From: Phaseolus vulgaris
Taxonomy: Eukaryota; Streptophyta; Magnoliopsida; Fabales; Fabaceae
DNA: 64,000 bases
Direction of reading: 5' to 3'
NCBI RefSeq assembly: GCF_000499845.2
Contig: NC_023755.2
Span: 1,447,732-1,511,731 of the forward strand
Made by a program: the position numbers and the translations under genes. Every line of letters starts with the position of its first letter. The stretch's first letter is position 1. The notes under the pieces are model-generated. The model worked only from the letters and a program-made list of their open reading frames with translations, was not told the origin of the DNA and did not search any database. This document shows positions 48,954 to 59,777 of the stretch, one piece after another.

Positions 48954-49850
48954 TTATTGATCATAGATTGAAGGTGGCAATGGAGGCAAATCTACTTCTT
49001 GTTGCTCATTATAAGATTGAGCATGAATATTATCCTTCAAAGTAGACAAATAAGGTTGACTAGTCCAATCCACAAAATTACCAAGGAGTGAATTTGAAAA
49101 ATCTTCTATCCCATTGGATCTTTTAGGCCACTCAAAGTCATGAAAATTATTAAACCACTTCAAAGAATCATCAAATGGAGTAGTTGAATTTGGAGAGACA
49201 CCAACTTGAGATTTGTTAGGCATGCAATTGAGTTGACATGGTTGTAAGGAGGTAACTCTCTCGAGAGTCATGTTTGGCATGTAATAAAAGTAAGCATCAT
49301 TTTGTTCCATGATACTCAACATGTTAATTTCATGGTTAGAAATTCCACCAACCTGATATGATGAATCTAGAGGTAGGTCAACTTGATTAATAGAATCTCC
49401 ACCGCATCGTATTTTTCACCAACCGAGTTTAATGTTTCAAGTGACATCAATTGTTGTTGATTCTGACTCATGAAATTGAGTTGACTTGAATGAGAAACAC
49501 TTGGTTGAGACATCTTTTTTATGACATTGATGTTGATTTCATCTTGATTCATGTTTTTCAACATGGTAATTCTCTTATCACAAGCTTCGATCTTAGCATT
49601 CACTTCAGTAATGAACTTCCACAGTTGCTCATTTTCCATATTACTCAAACTTGGATCCCAAGTTGGATACATGACATCTCTTTCTTGTTTGTGCAATTTG
49701 GAAATCTCAACTTCAATCATGTTCTTTCGGTTGTCGAAAAAATCTTCAATATGAAAGGTCTTGGGAGGTTTCTCAATCCTTTGACACTTGTAATTTTGTA
49801 TGATAGATTGTATATTTTTGGAATCTTGAGGCCAAATATCTGGTTTAACT
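48954..49850 (-). pseudogene. type I MADS-box gene relic lacking its MADS domain
   Basis: The minus strand encodes a region typical of what follows the MADS box in type I (M-gamma/M-beta-like) proteins: DIWPQDSKNIQSIIQNYK, KNMIEVEISKLHKQERDV, and NEQLWKFITEVNAKIEACD, then a Gln/Asn-rich tail ending QEVDLPPLPPSIYDQ. The frame changes near 49408: downstream of GEKYDA the old frame runs out, and the frame that continues (GGDSINQVDLP) leads on to the C-terminal part, so there is a 1-base indel. No MADS box is found in the 400 bases upstream, where it should be. Expression as a functional DNA-binding factor is unlikely. Subfamily placement is tentative. Confidence 0.65.
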
Positions 49851-49933
49851 TTATCACTTTCACATTTACAGATATTGATAAACAATTGATAAACTTGAAT
49901 AGAAAAATATAATAAGTTGAGTAAGCGATTCAT

Positions 49934-50266
49934 ATGATATACTTACATGTTCTAAAATTGACAAAAATTGACAAAAAATTTCAATCTATGTTGTTTGAAA
50001 AAAAAATAATAGTCTTAACTCTTCGATCTCCAAACACTCAGAATTCAAGAAAATTGTACATATTATATAACAATCTTTCTTTATATTTTAGTAAAAAAAA
50101 TAATATTATGATTTTTTTTTTTTCAAAATCTTGAATACTAATGTGCGTATCAATTAAAGATAATATAGCATTAGATTTCTAATATATTTATCTTTCAAAG
50201 TCTAAGTGTATATATTTTACTAAATCAATCTCCTAAATATCCGGTCAAAATAAACAGCGAAATAAT
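49934..50266. other. AT-rich spacer before the LINE
   Basis: No MADS box or other coding region seen; ends at the 5' target duplication of the LINE. Confidence 0.5.
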
Positions 50267-50279
50267 AATTTACGTAATG
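50267..50279. repeat. 5' target-site duplication of the LINE
   Basis: AATTTACGTAATG, matching AATTTGCGTAATG at 55256-55268 at 12 of 13 positions; together they bracket the element exactly between the truncated ORF1 and the poly(A)-like tail. Confidence 0.75.
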
Positions 50280-50280
50280 A

Positions 50281-50733
50281 TCTGGTTCGAGTTTAAGCAG
50301 AATAAGCGATACATATGTACCGTTTGAAAAACCAGCAAATCTGGGGTATCAATTGTCCGCGGATGATGTGAACAACCAAACAATTCAAGGCAACGAACCA
50401 CTTACAACAAATACACCCGCTACAATGGAAAGAAGAGTCTTTTGGGTGGGCGAATCAAGCAAAAACAGCAAGCGGGAAGAACGCAAGAATTTAAGGTCAG
50501 TCCTATCCCAAATTAGTAATTCTGTTTCTGATATGGGAATAAATAACTGTAATCGTCTGTTCTGGTTAAAACATGGAAGTCTAGAAACGATTAGAGTATG
50601 GGAATTGGGTAAACAGTTAGGGGCAATATGCGGGGTAGAGAGTAATGTGATGGTAAGCCTAGAAGAATTAGAAAAAAGGGATAGGTTTCTGAAAATCCAA
50701 AGGGAAGCGGGGGAGAATATGAGTTACCAATGA
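50281..50733 (+). CDS. LINE ORF1, C-terminal part only
   Basis: The frame is open from the first bases of the element to TGA at 50731-50733, about 150 codons, without a proper start, as expected from 5' truncation inside ORF1. ORF1 proteins of plant LINEs bind RNA; the zinc-knuckle part is not in the remaining piece and no motif is recognisable. It overlaps the ORF2 start by four bases (ATGA). Confidence 0.7.
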   Translation, partial: SGSSLSRISDTYVPFEKPANLGYQLSADDVNNQTIQGNEPLTTNTPATMERRVFWVGESSKNSKREERKNLRSVLSQISNSVSDMGINNCNRLFWLKHGSLETIRVWELGKQLGAICGVESNVMVSLEELEKRDRFLKIQREAGENMSYQ

Positions 50734-53700
50734 GAATTCTTACATTAAATGTGAGAGGGTTTGGGAATCCAGTAAAGTGGAGGTATATTAAGGAATTGAT
50801 CAGAAAGGAAGATGTTAGAATGTTGTGTTTGCAAGAAGTAAGAATGACAAATTTTAGTTTAAATAATTGCTGTCAGTTATGGGGAGATAATGACATTGAT
50901 TATTGTTATAGTGAACCAACTAATGGGTCAGGGGGTATTCTCACTATTTGGCATAAAAAGTTTTTCCAGTGTTGTAGTTACTTCATAAATAGATGGTTTA
51001 TTGTGTTCTCGGGGCTTTTTAAGGAGAAAAATATTCCTATTATCATTGTAAATGTGTATTCTTCTTGTAATTTGCACGTGAAAAGGCAAATGTGGGCTGA
51101 CTTATTAGAGATAAGGCAAAGGGAACCCTGTAAATCTTGGTGCATTTTGGGGGATTTCAACTCCATAAGACATGAAAGGGAACGTAGGGGGATAAATAGT
51201 TCCAATGGTAACAAGAGAGAATTGCAAGGTTTTAATAATTTCATAGATAACATGGAACTGGTGGATATACCCTGTATTGGTAGAAAATATACTTGGTACA
51301 GACCTAATGGTAAAGCAAAAAGCAGGCTTGATAGATTCTTAATTACTTTTGAATGGTTACAACATTGGCCAGGATGCAAGCAATATGTTATAGATAGCCA
51401 AATATCTGATCATTGTGCATTACTGCTAAAATCAAGAGTGGTTGATTGGGGCCCAAAACCCTTTAGGTTTCTTGACATATGGCAAGAAAACAAGGAGTTT
51501 GAACATTTCATTAAAAGCAAGTGGGAAAGTTACTTGGTTCAGGGCAACGAAATTTTAGTGTTAAAGGAGAAATTGAAGATGTTGAAAAGTGACCTGAAAG
51601 GATGGAATAAAGAGGTCTTTGGTCATAATGATAAGATTAAACTTGACATTTTGAGGAATATAAGAGAGTTGGATATGAGAGATGATGTAGATGGATTGGA
51701 TGAAATTAAAATCAGGGAAAGAAGAGAACTTTTGAGTCAGTTACAGGAAATAAATGAGAGAAATGAATCTTTACTACAACAAAAGTCAAGAACACTATGG
51801 ATTAAACAGGGGGATTCGAACTCAAAATTCTTTCATGCTTCTATCAAATGGAGGAGAATGAAAAATGAGATAAAAGGAGCACATTGTAATCTCTCTGGTA
51901 ACTGGGTGGAAGAACCAATTAAGGTAAAGGAGATGGTTAAAGAGTTTTACAAAAACAAGATGTCAGCCATCGAAGATATTGGGGTTAGGCTGGATAATGT
52001 GGAATTCATGAAGATATCTGAATCTGATAATAGACTATTGACTGATCCGTTTGATGAAAAAGAAATAAAGGATGCCATTTGGAATTGTGATGGTCATAAA
52101 AGTCCTGGTCCTGATGGAGTAACTTTCAGTTTCATTAAAAACAACTGGAGTGTTTTAGAAAAGGACGTGTTGGGAGCTGTTAAATTCTTTCACAGAGAGG
52201 GAAAGATTCCGGAGGGATGTAATGCTTCATTCTTAACGTTGATTCCAAAGTCTGAGAATCCTCAATCCCTTGAAGAGTATAGACCTATATCACTCGTCGG
52301 TTGCTTTTACAAGATTCTAACAAAAGTGCTCTCGAACAGGATTAAAAAAGTAATTGAAAAAGTGATAGATGGATCACAATCAGCGTTTTTGTCCGATAGA
52401 GGATTGTTAGATAGTGTCCTTGTTGTGAATGAGGTAGTCGACGATTTGAAAAGAAGGAAGAAAAGGGGGATGATTGTGAAACTTGATTTTGAGAAGGCAT
52501 ACGATTCGGTGAGTTGGGAGTTCTTATTTTACATGTTGGGAAGACTAGGGTTTTGTGGAAAATGGGTCCAATGGATTAGAGCATGCCTTGAATCAGCTAC
52601 TGTCTCGGTTTTGGTAAATGGTAGCCCGACAAAAGAATTCAAACCAACTAGAGGCCTTAGACAGGGGGATCCGATGGCACCATTTTTGTTTTTGATTGTC
52701 GCACAAGGTTTATCTGGGCTAGTAAAACAAGCGACAAGAAAAAAATTGTTAACTGGCATCAAAATAGGGGATAAAAAGGTGGAGGTGGATCTACTCCAAT
52801 TTGCTGACGATACCCTTTTTTTGTGCGAACCAAATGTGCAGAACATTAGATGCATCAAGGCTATTTTAAGATGTTTTGAATTGAGTTCGGGTCTTAGAGT
52901 AAACTTCTTTAAGAGCAAGATAGGTGCAATTGGAGTAGATAGATACGAGGTTAAAATGTATTCAGAAATACTTCATTGTAGCCTAATGGACATCCCCTTC
53001 ACTTATCTAGGCTTAACTATAGGTGGTAACCCATCTAGGTGTTCTTTTTGGGAGCCTGTGGTAGCGAAGATAAGGAAGAAATTTTTGGTATGGAAGGGGA
53101 GGAACTTGTCTTTTGCGGGAAGAGTGTGCCTTATAAAATCTGTTATCAACGCTATACCACTTTTTTACCTATCTTTTTTTAAAGCACCAATCGGAGTGTG
53201 CAAGGAGATTACAAAACTACAGAGAAAGTTCCTGTGGGGTTGGGGAACGGAAGGGAGGAAAATTGCTTGGACTAGCTGGGATAATATTTGTAAAGCGAAA
53301 GAGGAGGGAGGTCTAGGTATTAGGCGTATAGAGTTATTTAATAAGGCACTTTTGGCAAAATGGCTATGGAGACTGGGTACCACAGAATATGGACTTTGGA
53401 AGGAGGTTCTTGAATCTAAGTATGGTTCGAGTTGGTTATCAAACTCTTATGTACCGAAAAGAAATAGATCTACATCTAGATGGTGGTTAGATTTATTCAA
53501 AGTTAGCATTTCAGACCACGGGGACAATTGGTTCAATCAGAATATGGTTTGGAAAGTAGGATCAGGGGGGAAGGTCAAATTCTGGGAAGATGAATGGATA
53601 GCCAATGGACAACTGAAAACAAGATATGAAAGAATATATAACAACTCTGAGCTTAAAGACAAACCCATTGATTGTTTCGTGAGGAGGAACGCAGATGGGT

Positions 53701-54425
53701 GGGAATGGAAATTCAGATGGAGAAGAGAGTGGTTTGAATGGGAAAAAACTATGGTAGAGGATTTTATGTCTATATTGTCACATGTGTCATTACAATCTGA
53801 TATAGAAGATTCAAGATTATGGAATGATCCTCCATCATATACTTTTTCGGTAAAATCTGCATATAATAAGTTGGGTAACTATGGGTCTGGGGGGGTATCA
53901 GTGTTTGGTTATCTTTGGAACTTAAAGGTCATGCCCTCAGCCATGTTCTATGTGTGGAGGGCTTTCTCGAATAGGTTAGCAACAAAACAGAATTTGCTCA
54001 AAAGAGGAGTGTCTTTAGGAGATTCTTTATGCGTTTTATGTGGAAGGGAAGAGGAGACAATTGCACACACCCTCCTTACATGTAGGGAATCATGTAAAGT
54101 ATGGAACATGTGTTCCACCTGGATGGGAATTTGTTCTGTGTATCACAATGAACTCATTAATCATTTTGAACAATTCTCTTGTAGGTGCTTTAACAAGGAA
54201 GGCAATAGGTTATGGAAAAGCCTTTGGGTTTCAATAGTATGGTGTATATGGAAGCATAGAAACAGAGTTATATTTAACCAAGCAAAGATAGACGCCGAGG
54301 AGATTTTTACTATGGCACAAGTACAATCATGGGTATGGTTGAAACATAAAGAAAAGAGAGTTTTGTTCTCTTTTTCGGATTGGATACTTTCACCTGTAAC
54401 CTGTATTAACATGGTAACTAGTTAA
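50730..54425 (+). CDS. LINE ORF2 protein: endonuclease and reverse transcriptase
   Basis: 1231 residues, uninterrupted. Residues 1-about 235 are an APE-type endonuclease with LNVRG (6-10), LQEVR (Glu 36), GDFN (141-144) and SDH (226-228) catalytic motifs. The reverse transcriptase spans about 490-760 with TLIPKSENPQSLEEYRPISL, VKLDFEKAYDSV, GLRQGDPMAPFLF, the catalytic FADD (691-694) and FTYLGLTIGG. A zinc-binding zf-RVT domain near the C-terminus has FYVWRAFSNRLATKQNLLKR and CVLCGREEETIAHTLLTC. There is no RNase H domain after it. The protein nicks target DNA and copies the element RNA at the nick. All catalytic motifs look intact. Confidence 0.96.
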   Translation: MRILTLNVRGFGNPVKWRYIKELIRKEDVRMLCLQEVRMTNFSLNNCCQLWGDNDIDYCYSEPTNGSGGILTIWHKKFFQCCSYFINRWFIVFSGLFKEKNIPIIIVNVYSSCNLHVKRQMWADLLEIRQREPCKSWCILGDFNSIRHERERRGINSSNGNKRELQGFNNFIDNMELVDIPCIGRKYTWYRPNGKAKSRLDRFLITFEWLQHWPGCKQYVIDSQISDHCALLLKSRVVDWGPKPFRFLDIWQENKEFEHFIKSKWESYLVQGNEILVLKEKLKMLKSDLKGWNKEVFGHNDKIKLDILRNIRELDMRDDVDGLDEIKIRERRELLSQLQEINERNESLLQQKSRTLWIKQGDSNSKFFHASIKWRRMKNEIKGAHCNLSGNWVEEPIKVKEMVKEFYKNKMSAIEDIGVRLDNVEFMKISESDNRLLTDPFDEKEIKDAIWNCDGHKSPGPDGVTFSFIKNNWSVLEKDVLGAVKFFHREGKIPEGCNASFLTLIPKSENPQSLEEYRPISLVGCFYKILTKVLSNRIKKVIEKVIDGSQSAFLSDRGLLDSVLVVNEVVDDLKRRKKRGMIVKLDFEKAYDSVSWEFLFYMLGRLGFCGKWVQWIRACLESATVSVLVNGSPTKEFKPTRGLRQGDPMAPFLFLIVAQGLSGLVKQATRKKLLTGIKIGDKKVEVDLLQFADDTLFLCEPNVQNIRCIKAILRCFELSSGLRVNFFKSKIGAIGVDRYEVKMYSEILHCSLMDIPFTYLGLTIGGNPSRCSFWEPVVAKIRKKFLVWKGRNLSFAGRVCLIKSVINAIPLFYLSFFKAPIGVCKEITKLQRKFLWGWGTEGRKIAWTSWDNICKAKEEGGLGIRRIELFNKALLAKWLWRLGTTEYGLWKEVLESKYGSSWLSNSYVPKRNRSTSRWWLDLFKVSISDHGDNWFNQNMVWKVGSGGKVKFWEDEWIANGQLKTRYERIYNNSELKDKPIDCFVRRNADGWEWKFRWRREWFEWEKTMVEDFMSILSHVSLQSDIEDSRLWNDPPSYTFSVKSAYNKLGNYGSGGVSVFGYLWNLKVMPSAMFYVWRAFSNRLATKQNLLKRGVSLGDSLCVLCGREEETIAHTLLTCRESCKVWNMCSTWMGICSVYHNELINHFEQFSCRCFNKEGNRLWKSLWVSIVWCIWKHRNRVIFNQAKIDAEEIFTMAQVQSWVWLKHKEKRVLFSFSDWILSPVTCINMVTS

Positions 54426-55255
54426 GAGAATAAAAGGGTTTGTTTAATTTTCATAACTTGCTGCATATATATTGAAGGTAACAATACAAGTTGAAAGTAA
54501 TTTTTGTATTAGTAGGTGGATGTTGTAATAAATATTGTATATTTCTCTTTAGGTCAAGGTTATGGGTTTTTATGTTCTTCTTGGTTCAGTTTGAGAGGTG
54601 GGGAAGGTTGTTTTGTTTTTTAATGGTGCAGGTACAACCGACGGGGAGCAGCCTTTTAATCCTTTAAAGAGAGAATAAAATAGAAAAGATCATGGAAGGT
54701 AGAGGGAAGAGTAAGTGGAGGGCCGAAGATGTTATCTTTTAAGGTTTTTAGGTACAAAATCTACGCAACAAAGGATGGGCAGCTGAATTAACAGAGGTGC
54801 TGGTGCTATGGGACTGCAACTAGGTGGAACTTTGTGTACCTCAAATTGCTGTATTCAAACCAAAATCAATTCCCGTTGCTGAAATTTTGAAGAGTGGATG
54901 TCCCATTAGCAATTTTAAGATTGACGTGCTGGTGCTGTTACAAAACAATAGGTAAGGTTGGGGGATTGTTGGTCTTTTGGCTGGGATGTATTGTGTTTTT
55001 TGTCACCATTTAGTTTGATGGCACCATCTTGTTTCTTTGCTGGTTATTCTGTTGGGTTTTCTCTTGGTGTGATGTAGTTTTTTGGGCACTTTGCTGAAAG
55101 TGTGCTTTTGTTATTAGTAGTTTTAGGACAGGTTTTTACATTCCTTTTGCAGGTGTGAGCCTTGTATGAGCTCTAATTTCTTGTACACGGGTTGGGACAC
55201 CCCTAAAGTGTCCCTCTTTTAATTTCATTAATTCTTTGCCGAAAAAAAAAAATAA

Positions 55256-55268
55256 AATTTGCGTAATG
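55256..55268. repeat. 3' target-site duplication of the LINE
   Basis: AATTTGCGTAATG directly after the A-rich tail; partner of 50267-50279. Confidence 0.75.
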
Positions 55269-55611
55269 TCCATATTCACATTAAATTTAAATATTAATTG
55301 CAATATTTGAATTTAAACTTTTTTTTCTTCTAGTCTTTATTAGAGTCGTTTATACATAATTCTTTATATTACACGAGGTTAATTAAATATATAATATCAT
55401 GGATATAATTTTTTATATATAAAATAATAGATATTAACGTATATATTATACACATATATGCATTACTTTACATATATAATATAATTATATAATATTTTGA
55501 AATTTTCTTTTTAAGTTTTATGTAATTCTGATTCAATAGTTCTTAAAGAAAATTCAAGAATAGTATGTTATGAAATTGATTGGTTCTTTTTTGCATGAAT
55601 TAGATATGTTA

Positions 55612-55740
55612 TGAAATTTCTTTTCATTAGTTTACTCTTATTTTTATTGTTGTGTTTGAATTGCGATGACTTTGTCAGAGGGTCTGAAAGACTTTACGAT
55701 GTAGTTTTGAACCTTGTATTGTTAATATTTGTATGTTAAT
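55612..55740 (+). mobile_element. possible fragment of the LTR family seen at 20344
   Basis: TTATTGTTGTGTTTGAATTGCGATGACT resembles TTCTTGTTGTGTTTGAACTGCAATGACT of the solo LTR (near 21525), with weaker similarity on both sides. Too short and diverged to be sure. Confidence 0.35.
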
Positions 55741-55808
55741 TACAAAATTACATCATTTGATGTTAACACAAGATAACATGTAGACAACTAAGCAAGATGA
55801 CATACAAA

Positions 55809-56140
55809 CACTATTAGAAAATCATTAAATAGAAATAAATTTTAGAGACAAAAAATAATTAGTTGTTATATTGACTAAATTATATACTAATTTAGAGACT
55901 ACAAAAATGAGTATCTAAACTAGTTTATATATAATAGTTTCTGAATTGATATTTAATTAGCTATAAAGGGTTTAGCTACTAATTATTTAGATTCTAAAGT
56001 TAGTAGCTAAAACATTGGAAACTAATTATATATCAATTTAGAAACTATTTATCATTAATATAAACTAATTTAGATATCAATAATGTCTTTAATTTTTAAA
56101 ATAATACTAAATGACATAATTAGTAATCAAAGCTAGCAAC
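55809..56140. mobile_element. CACTA-type miniature element 1 (right end lost)
   Basis: Starts CACTATTAGAAAATCATTAAAT, like the terminal repeat of the complete element at 56178-56612. The left part (to about 55960) and the reverse complement of 55990-56135 match over about 120 bp, so the RNA or single strand would fold into a long hairpin. The right terminus is missing. Confidence 0.65.
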
Positions 56141-56177
56141 TTCATGGACCACTTTTCATTTATTGCATATGAAAATA

Positions 56178-56612
56178 CACTAAAAAAAATTAAATTACAA
56201 TTAATTTTAAAAACGAAAATAATTAGTTCTTATTGGAATAAATTAGAGATATTTTAGAGAGTAAATTTTTTTATTGATATCTAAAATAATTTATATTATT
56301 AATAAAACTTTATAAAGTAATTTTTAAATTGGTATCTAACCATTAAATATCAAGGTTTTAGTTTCTAATATTTTAGATTTTAAATTAGTAGTTGAAATCA
56401 ATTGAAACCAATCTAAAATATTAGTAGTTAAAACCTTAATAGCTAATTTAGATACTAATTTAGAAATAATTTTATAAATTTTTACTAATAATATAAATTA
56501 TTTTAGATATAAATATTTTTTTAATATCTAAAATATTATCTAATTTAATAATATAGTGACTAATTATTTTTTTCTCTAATTTTGATTGCTATTTAATAAA
56601 TTTCTTGTAGTG
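56178..56612. mobile_element. CACTA-type miniature element 2, complete, 435 bp, hairpin
   Basis: Ends are CACTAAAAAAAATT on the left and, on the opposite strand from the right, CACTACAAGAAATT. The 3 bp on either side (56175-56177 and 56613-56615) are both ATA, the 3-bp target duplication expected of CACTA transposons. Almost the whole element is one inverted repeat: for example 56278-56385 pairs with the reverse complement of about 56410-56520 around a loop of about 30 bases. No coding region, so non-autonomous. Confidence 0.8.
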
Positions 56613-56705
56613 ATATTACACTTCCTTTATATTTACAATTAAGGAGTTTAACTTTTATTCATAATATTTACAATAATATCATCTAAAGGGTATCACCATT
56701 TTTAT

Positions 56706-56713
56706 TATAAATA
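56706..56713 (+). promoter_or_regulatory. TATA-like box of secreted peptide gene 1
   Basis: TATAAATA, 30 bp before the ATG at 56743, in a block conserved upstream of gene 2 (60199). If this is the working TATA box, the 5' UTR would be almost absent. Confidence 0.4.
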
Positions 56714-56742
56714 TGCATTTGAAAATCATGTTTTTCAACAAC

Positions 56743-57462
56743 ATGGATTCTACAAAGAAGTCTAGTGTGGCACTACTTGCATTTTCACTGGCTTTCTTCT
56801 TCATTGTTTCAGGTTAGAAACCATGTTTTATTTTCAACTAATAACTTGTTTTTGGTCATTGGTTTTTATTTTTATTCAAACTTTATACTATTCCAATTGA
56901 AAGAAAATGATTCGAATAAATCATTTTGTATTTGAAATTTATTCAATTTGAAGTTTCACTACCTTAATTCATTAGAAATAGTTACATTGGATTAGAAATA
57001 GTTACATTGGACATCCGTCACTAATAAAAACAACAATGAAGTTTAAGAAAAACTAATAATTTTTTAAAAACTAACCATCATTTTACTTTCAGAATGATTT
57101 ATTCCCATAATAATCATACTACAACTATCTAGATGTTCTAAAATTTTGTCCAAAAACGAAAACTAATTTCGTTATGATATATAGACGAAAAATATATTTA
57201 ACCTCTAATTTTAATATGAACCAAGTTAACTATTTTTCAAAAACTTATTTTATATATATTAATTAAATTTTAATTTGTGTATGCAGATATGTGTATGAAA
57301 TGTGAAGCAAGGGGACCCATTGTGCATATTCACTGTGTTAGGAACGAAGACTGTGCACATCGTCCTTGTGCAAGTTGTGGTTGCAAATGTATCAAAACTT
57401 ATTGTGAATGTCAAAAACCTAATTTTTCTGAGACTATTTATACTCATGCACCCACAAATTGA
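56743..57462 (+). CDS. secreted 8-cysteine peptide, paralog 1
   Basis: Two exons, 56743-56812 and 57287-57462, with a GT-AG intron splitting the Asp codon, 81 residues. Exon 1 encodes the hydrophobic signal peptide core (VALLAFSLAFFFIVS). A cleavage after MCMKCEA would leave a mature peptide of about 50 residues beginning RGPIVH with eight cysteines spaced C-x5-C-x4-C-x2-C-x-C-x-C-x4-C-x-C, then a tail ending APTN. Signal peptide in exon 1 and mature peptide in exon 2 is the layout of defensin-like and nodule cysteine-rich peptides, but the spacing does not match a class I can name. An in-frame ATG at 56728 is possible; the paralog lacks it, so 56743 is preferred. No function is assigned. Confidence 0.8.
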
Positions 57463-58124
57463 GTGATAACAATGAACAATTGTAATATCTTCTTAATTGT
57501 GTTTGCAAATAAAACTCCATATTTTGATTTTGCCTACTAAATGTTTTGTAAAATTTATACTTTAAGCACTTTCCTTAATTTTATTTATTACCCAACAAAA
57601 TTTTGATAAAAGGTAATGCTCAATCCTAAAATCTAAAATCTCAATTCTCTAAATTTTAATCTAAATTCAAAGAGTTGTATACAATATCTGATGTTATAAT
57701 TTTAATAAAAAAAATAAGTTTATAATTAAATGATGTGAAAAATTATTAAAATAATAGTACTGAGTAGATGTAAAAAAAAATTAATTATGAATATATGATG
57801 ATATGAATAAGAAAATATAATTAAGTTGATTGATTTTTTAGCTTTCAAAAGTGATGAAACTGAACCTTAAAATGGGAAAAGCTTATCAAAAAGTGGTGGA
57901 AGGTGACAAAGGAAAAAAAAAGAAAGTAATTGACATGCACACTTGCTAAGAAGGAAGGTGTGCATGGATTTTTCAACTAGTTTTAAGAGAATTACTTTTT
58001 CTCTTAATTATTCATTTATTTTGAATATAATAATTCTAATAAATAAGTAATTACAATTTTTTTTAAAAATGATAAAAATAGAGAGTAATTAGATATAATT
58101 TGATCCTGCTTTTTATTTATTTGC

Positions 58125-58159
58125 ATATATATATATATATATGTGAGAGAGAGAGAGAG
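58125..58159. repeat. compound (AT)n(GA)n microsatellite
   Basis: Nine AT units, then TG and about eight GA units. Confidence 0.9.
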
Positions 58160-58633
58160 TTAGTGTTTTTTATGATAATTTTTTTTATTGGTATCTCTAA
58201 CTAACCTAAAAGTAAGAAAAACAAAATACATCTTAATTATTACAATTCCTTCAATAAATAAGAGGAGTACGGGAGAAGAAAGAAAACATAGATAATTTAG
58301 AGAAAGAGAAAATTTTATTATTCTAATAATTTTTCTTTTTTATTAGCATTTCAAATATTAAGGTAAGAGAACAACACATTTGTCATATTATTTACTCATT
58401 TTATAACTATTTTTTGTTGAGTGATGTGTCTCCAATTTTATTATATTTATTTTTATTGATTGTATAATTATCTTTGTTTAGGTATATTTATTTATTTATT
58501 TTATAATTATCTTTCTTTAATGTCTCTAATCTCAGCTTATTTATTTATTTATTAATTTTATAATTATATTTGGTTATTTTATTTATTTGATTACTTTATA
58601 ATCATATTTATTTAGTAGGGTGTTCCTAATTTC

Positions 58634-58753
58634 ATTAAATTTTATTTAATAATTATCATTAATTGACTGAGCAATTAAATTTTATTTAATAATTATCATT
58701 AATTGACTGAGAAATTAAATTTTATTTAATAATTATCATTAATTGATTGAGTG
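58634..58753. repeat. 40-bp tandem repeat, three copies
   Basis: TTTTATTTAATAATTATCAT recurs with a 40-bp period at 58640, 58680 and 58720; the first two units end ATTGACTGAG and the third ATTGATTGAG. Confidence 0.9.
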
Positions 58754-59149
58754 TTTCTAAATATTTAATCTTTTATGTTTATTTAATATATATATTAATG
58801 TTAATATTTATTATTTTTCTTTGGATGTAAATAAATATATATTTTTCTCATAGTTTTTCTTAATTTTATATTTTCATATACAAAATAATAATAATAATAT
58901 CATTATTATTAAGGGTAAATATTAAGTACAAATAAGTATTGATATATTTTATTTTTAGAACAATAAAAAAAACTTACCGTCTAAATATAAAAGCTTTACT
59001 TTTGTGAATTTTTTTAATACCGTTATTGATTATGATAATTGACCATATGTTTTTCTCTTTAGTAATGATTACGTATATTTACTAAAGGGGGAAATCAATA
59101 TGCAATTAACATTAAATGAATAATCAAGGATTTTAAGTTTTAAAAAAAT

Positions 59150-59765
59150 TATCCATAATAAGTAAGTCTTACCAAAGATTAATACTTCATCTAATGTTAA
59201 AAAACTTAGATTATCAATGAATTTAAGATAAAGGATCATGGTAAATTTAATATAATCCAAGTCGTGCATCTCATATGTCACGGTGTGTATGAATTTCTCT
59301 ATTAATTTCTCACCATCCGATATCTTAGTACATATGACTTAGATTGGGATAAAAGCTAGATGATCTCGGTTAAACATATTTTCTTCATACTCAATGTATC
59401 ATCAAACAATAACTCATACATTATCTCAAATGTATGTCATCAATTTCATACCATACAAGTTATCCAAACAGAACATAAATTCAGTCAGTATCTAGTAGAA
59501 TAACTTGAGATGACTACTTTTCTCAATTGACCTCATTAAGATTGACGATTAAATACTAATAAAGAGAATAAATTATTTTTATAGCAAATCATGGTGGAAT
59601 CAGATTTAATACTAACTTGAACTTTGTTTGATAATCTGTTCGGATAAGAATGTTCCTTAACTTCTCAGCTAAATCATGGTGCAATCAGATTTAAAATAGA
59701 TGAAAATTGAAAGAGGAAATTAGGAGAGAAAGGAGAGAAGAGAAGTTGGGAGAGAGACTAAATTA
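59150..59765 (-). mobile_element. truncated LTR related to the solo LTR at 20344, inverted
   Basis: The minus strand follows the solo LTR from the CT-rich tract (20430) to about 21330: TTCATCTATTTTA(A/G)AATCTGAT, AAGGAACATT(C/T), TTCTGTTTGGATAA, GGTATGAAATTGA, CACACCGTGACATATGAGATGCACG and GTAAGACTTACTTA. Both LTR ends are missing and substitutions are many, so this is an older copy. Confidence 0.75.
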
Positions 59766-59777
59766 AGTGTGTAAATT

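Larger units (their letters stand above)
50280..55255 (+). mobile_element. L1-type LINE retrotransposon, 5' truncated, ORF2 intact
   Basis: A 4976-bp element: partial ORF1 (50281-50733), complete ORF2 (50730-54425), 3' UTR (54426-about 55240) and A-rich tail GAAAAAAAAAAATAAA. It is flanked by a 13-bp target duplication with one mismatch. Truncation of the 5' end inside ORF1 is the usual outcome of target-primed reverse transcription. ORF2 has no stop or frameshift, so insertion is recent. Without the 5' promoter and full ORF1 it is not expected to be autonomous. Confidence 0.95.
57463..59149. other. AT-rich spacer with microsatellite and short tandem repeats
   Basis: Contains the 3' UTR of peptide gene 1 (AATAAA near 57509) and no other gene. 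Repeats are listed separately. Confidence 0.5.

Noticed and set aside
55806..55808. Target duplication for the first CACTA-like element
   Set aside because: AAA on the left has no partner because the right terminus of that element is missing; only the second element has a verified ATA pair.
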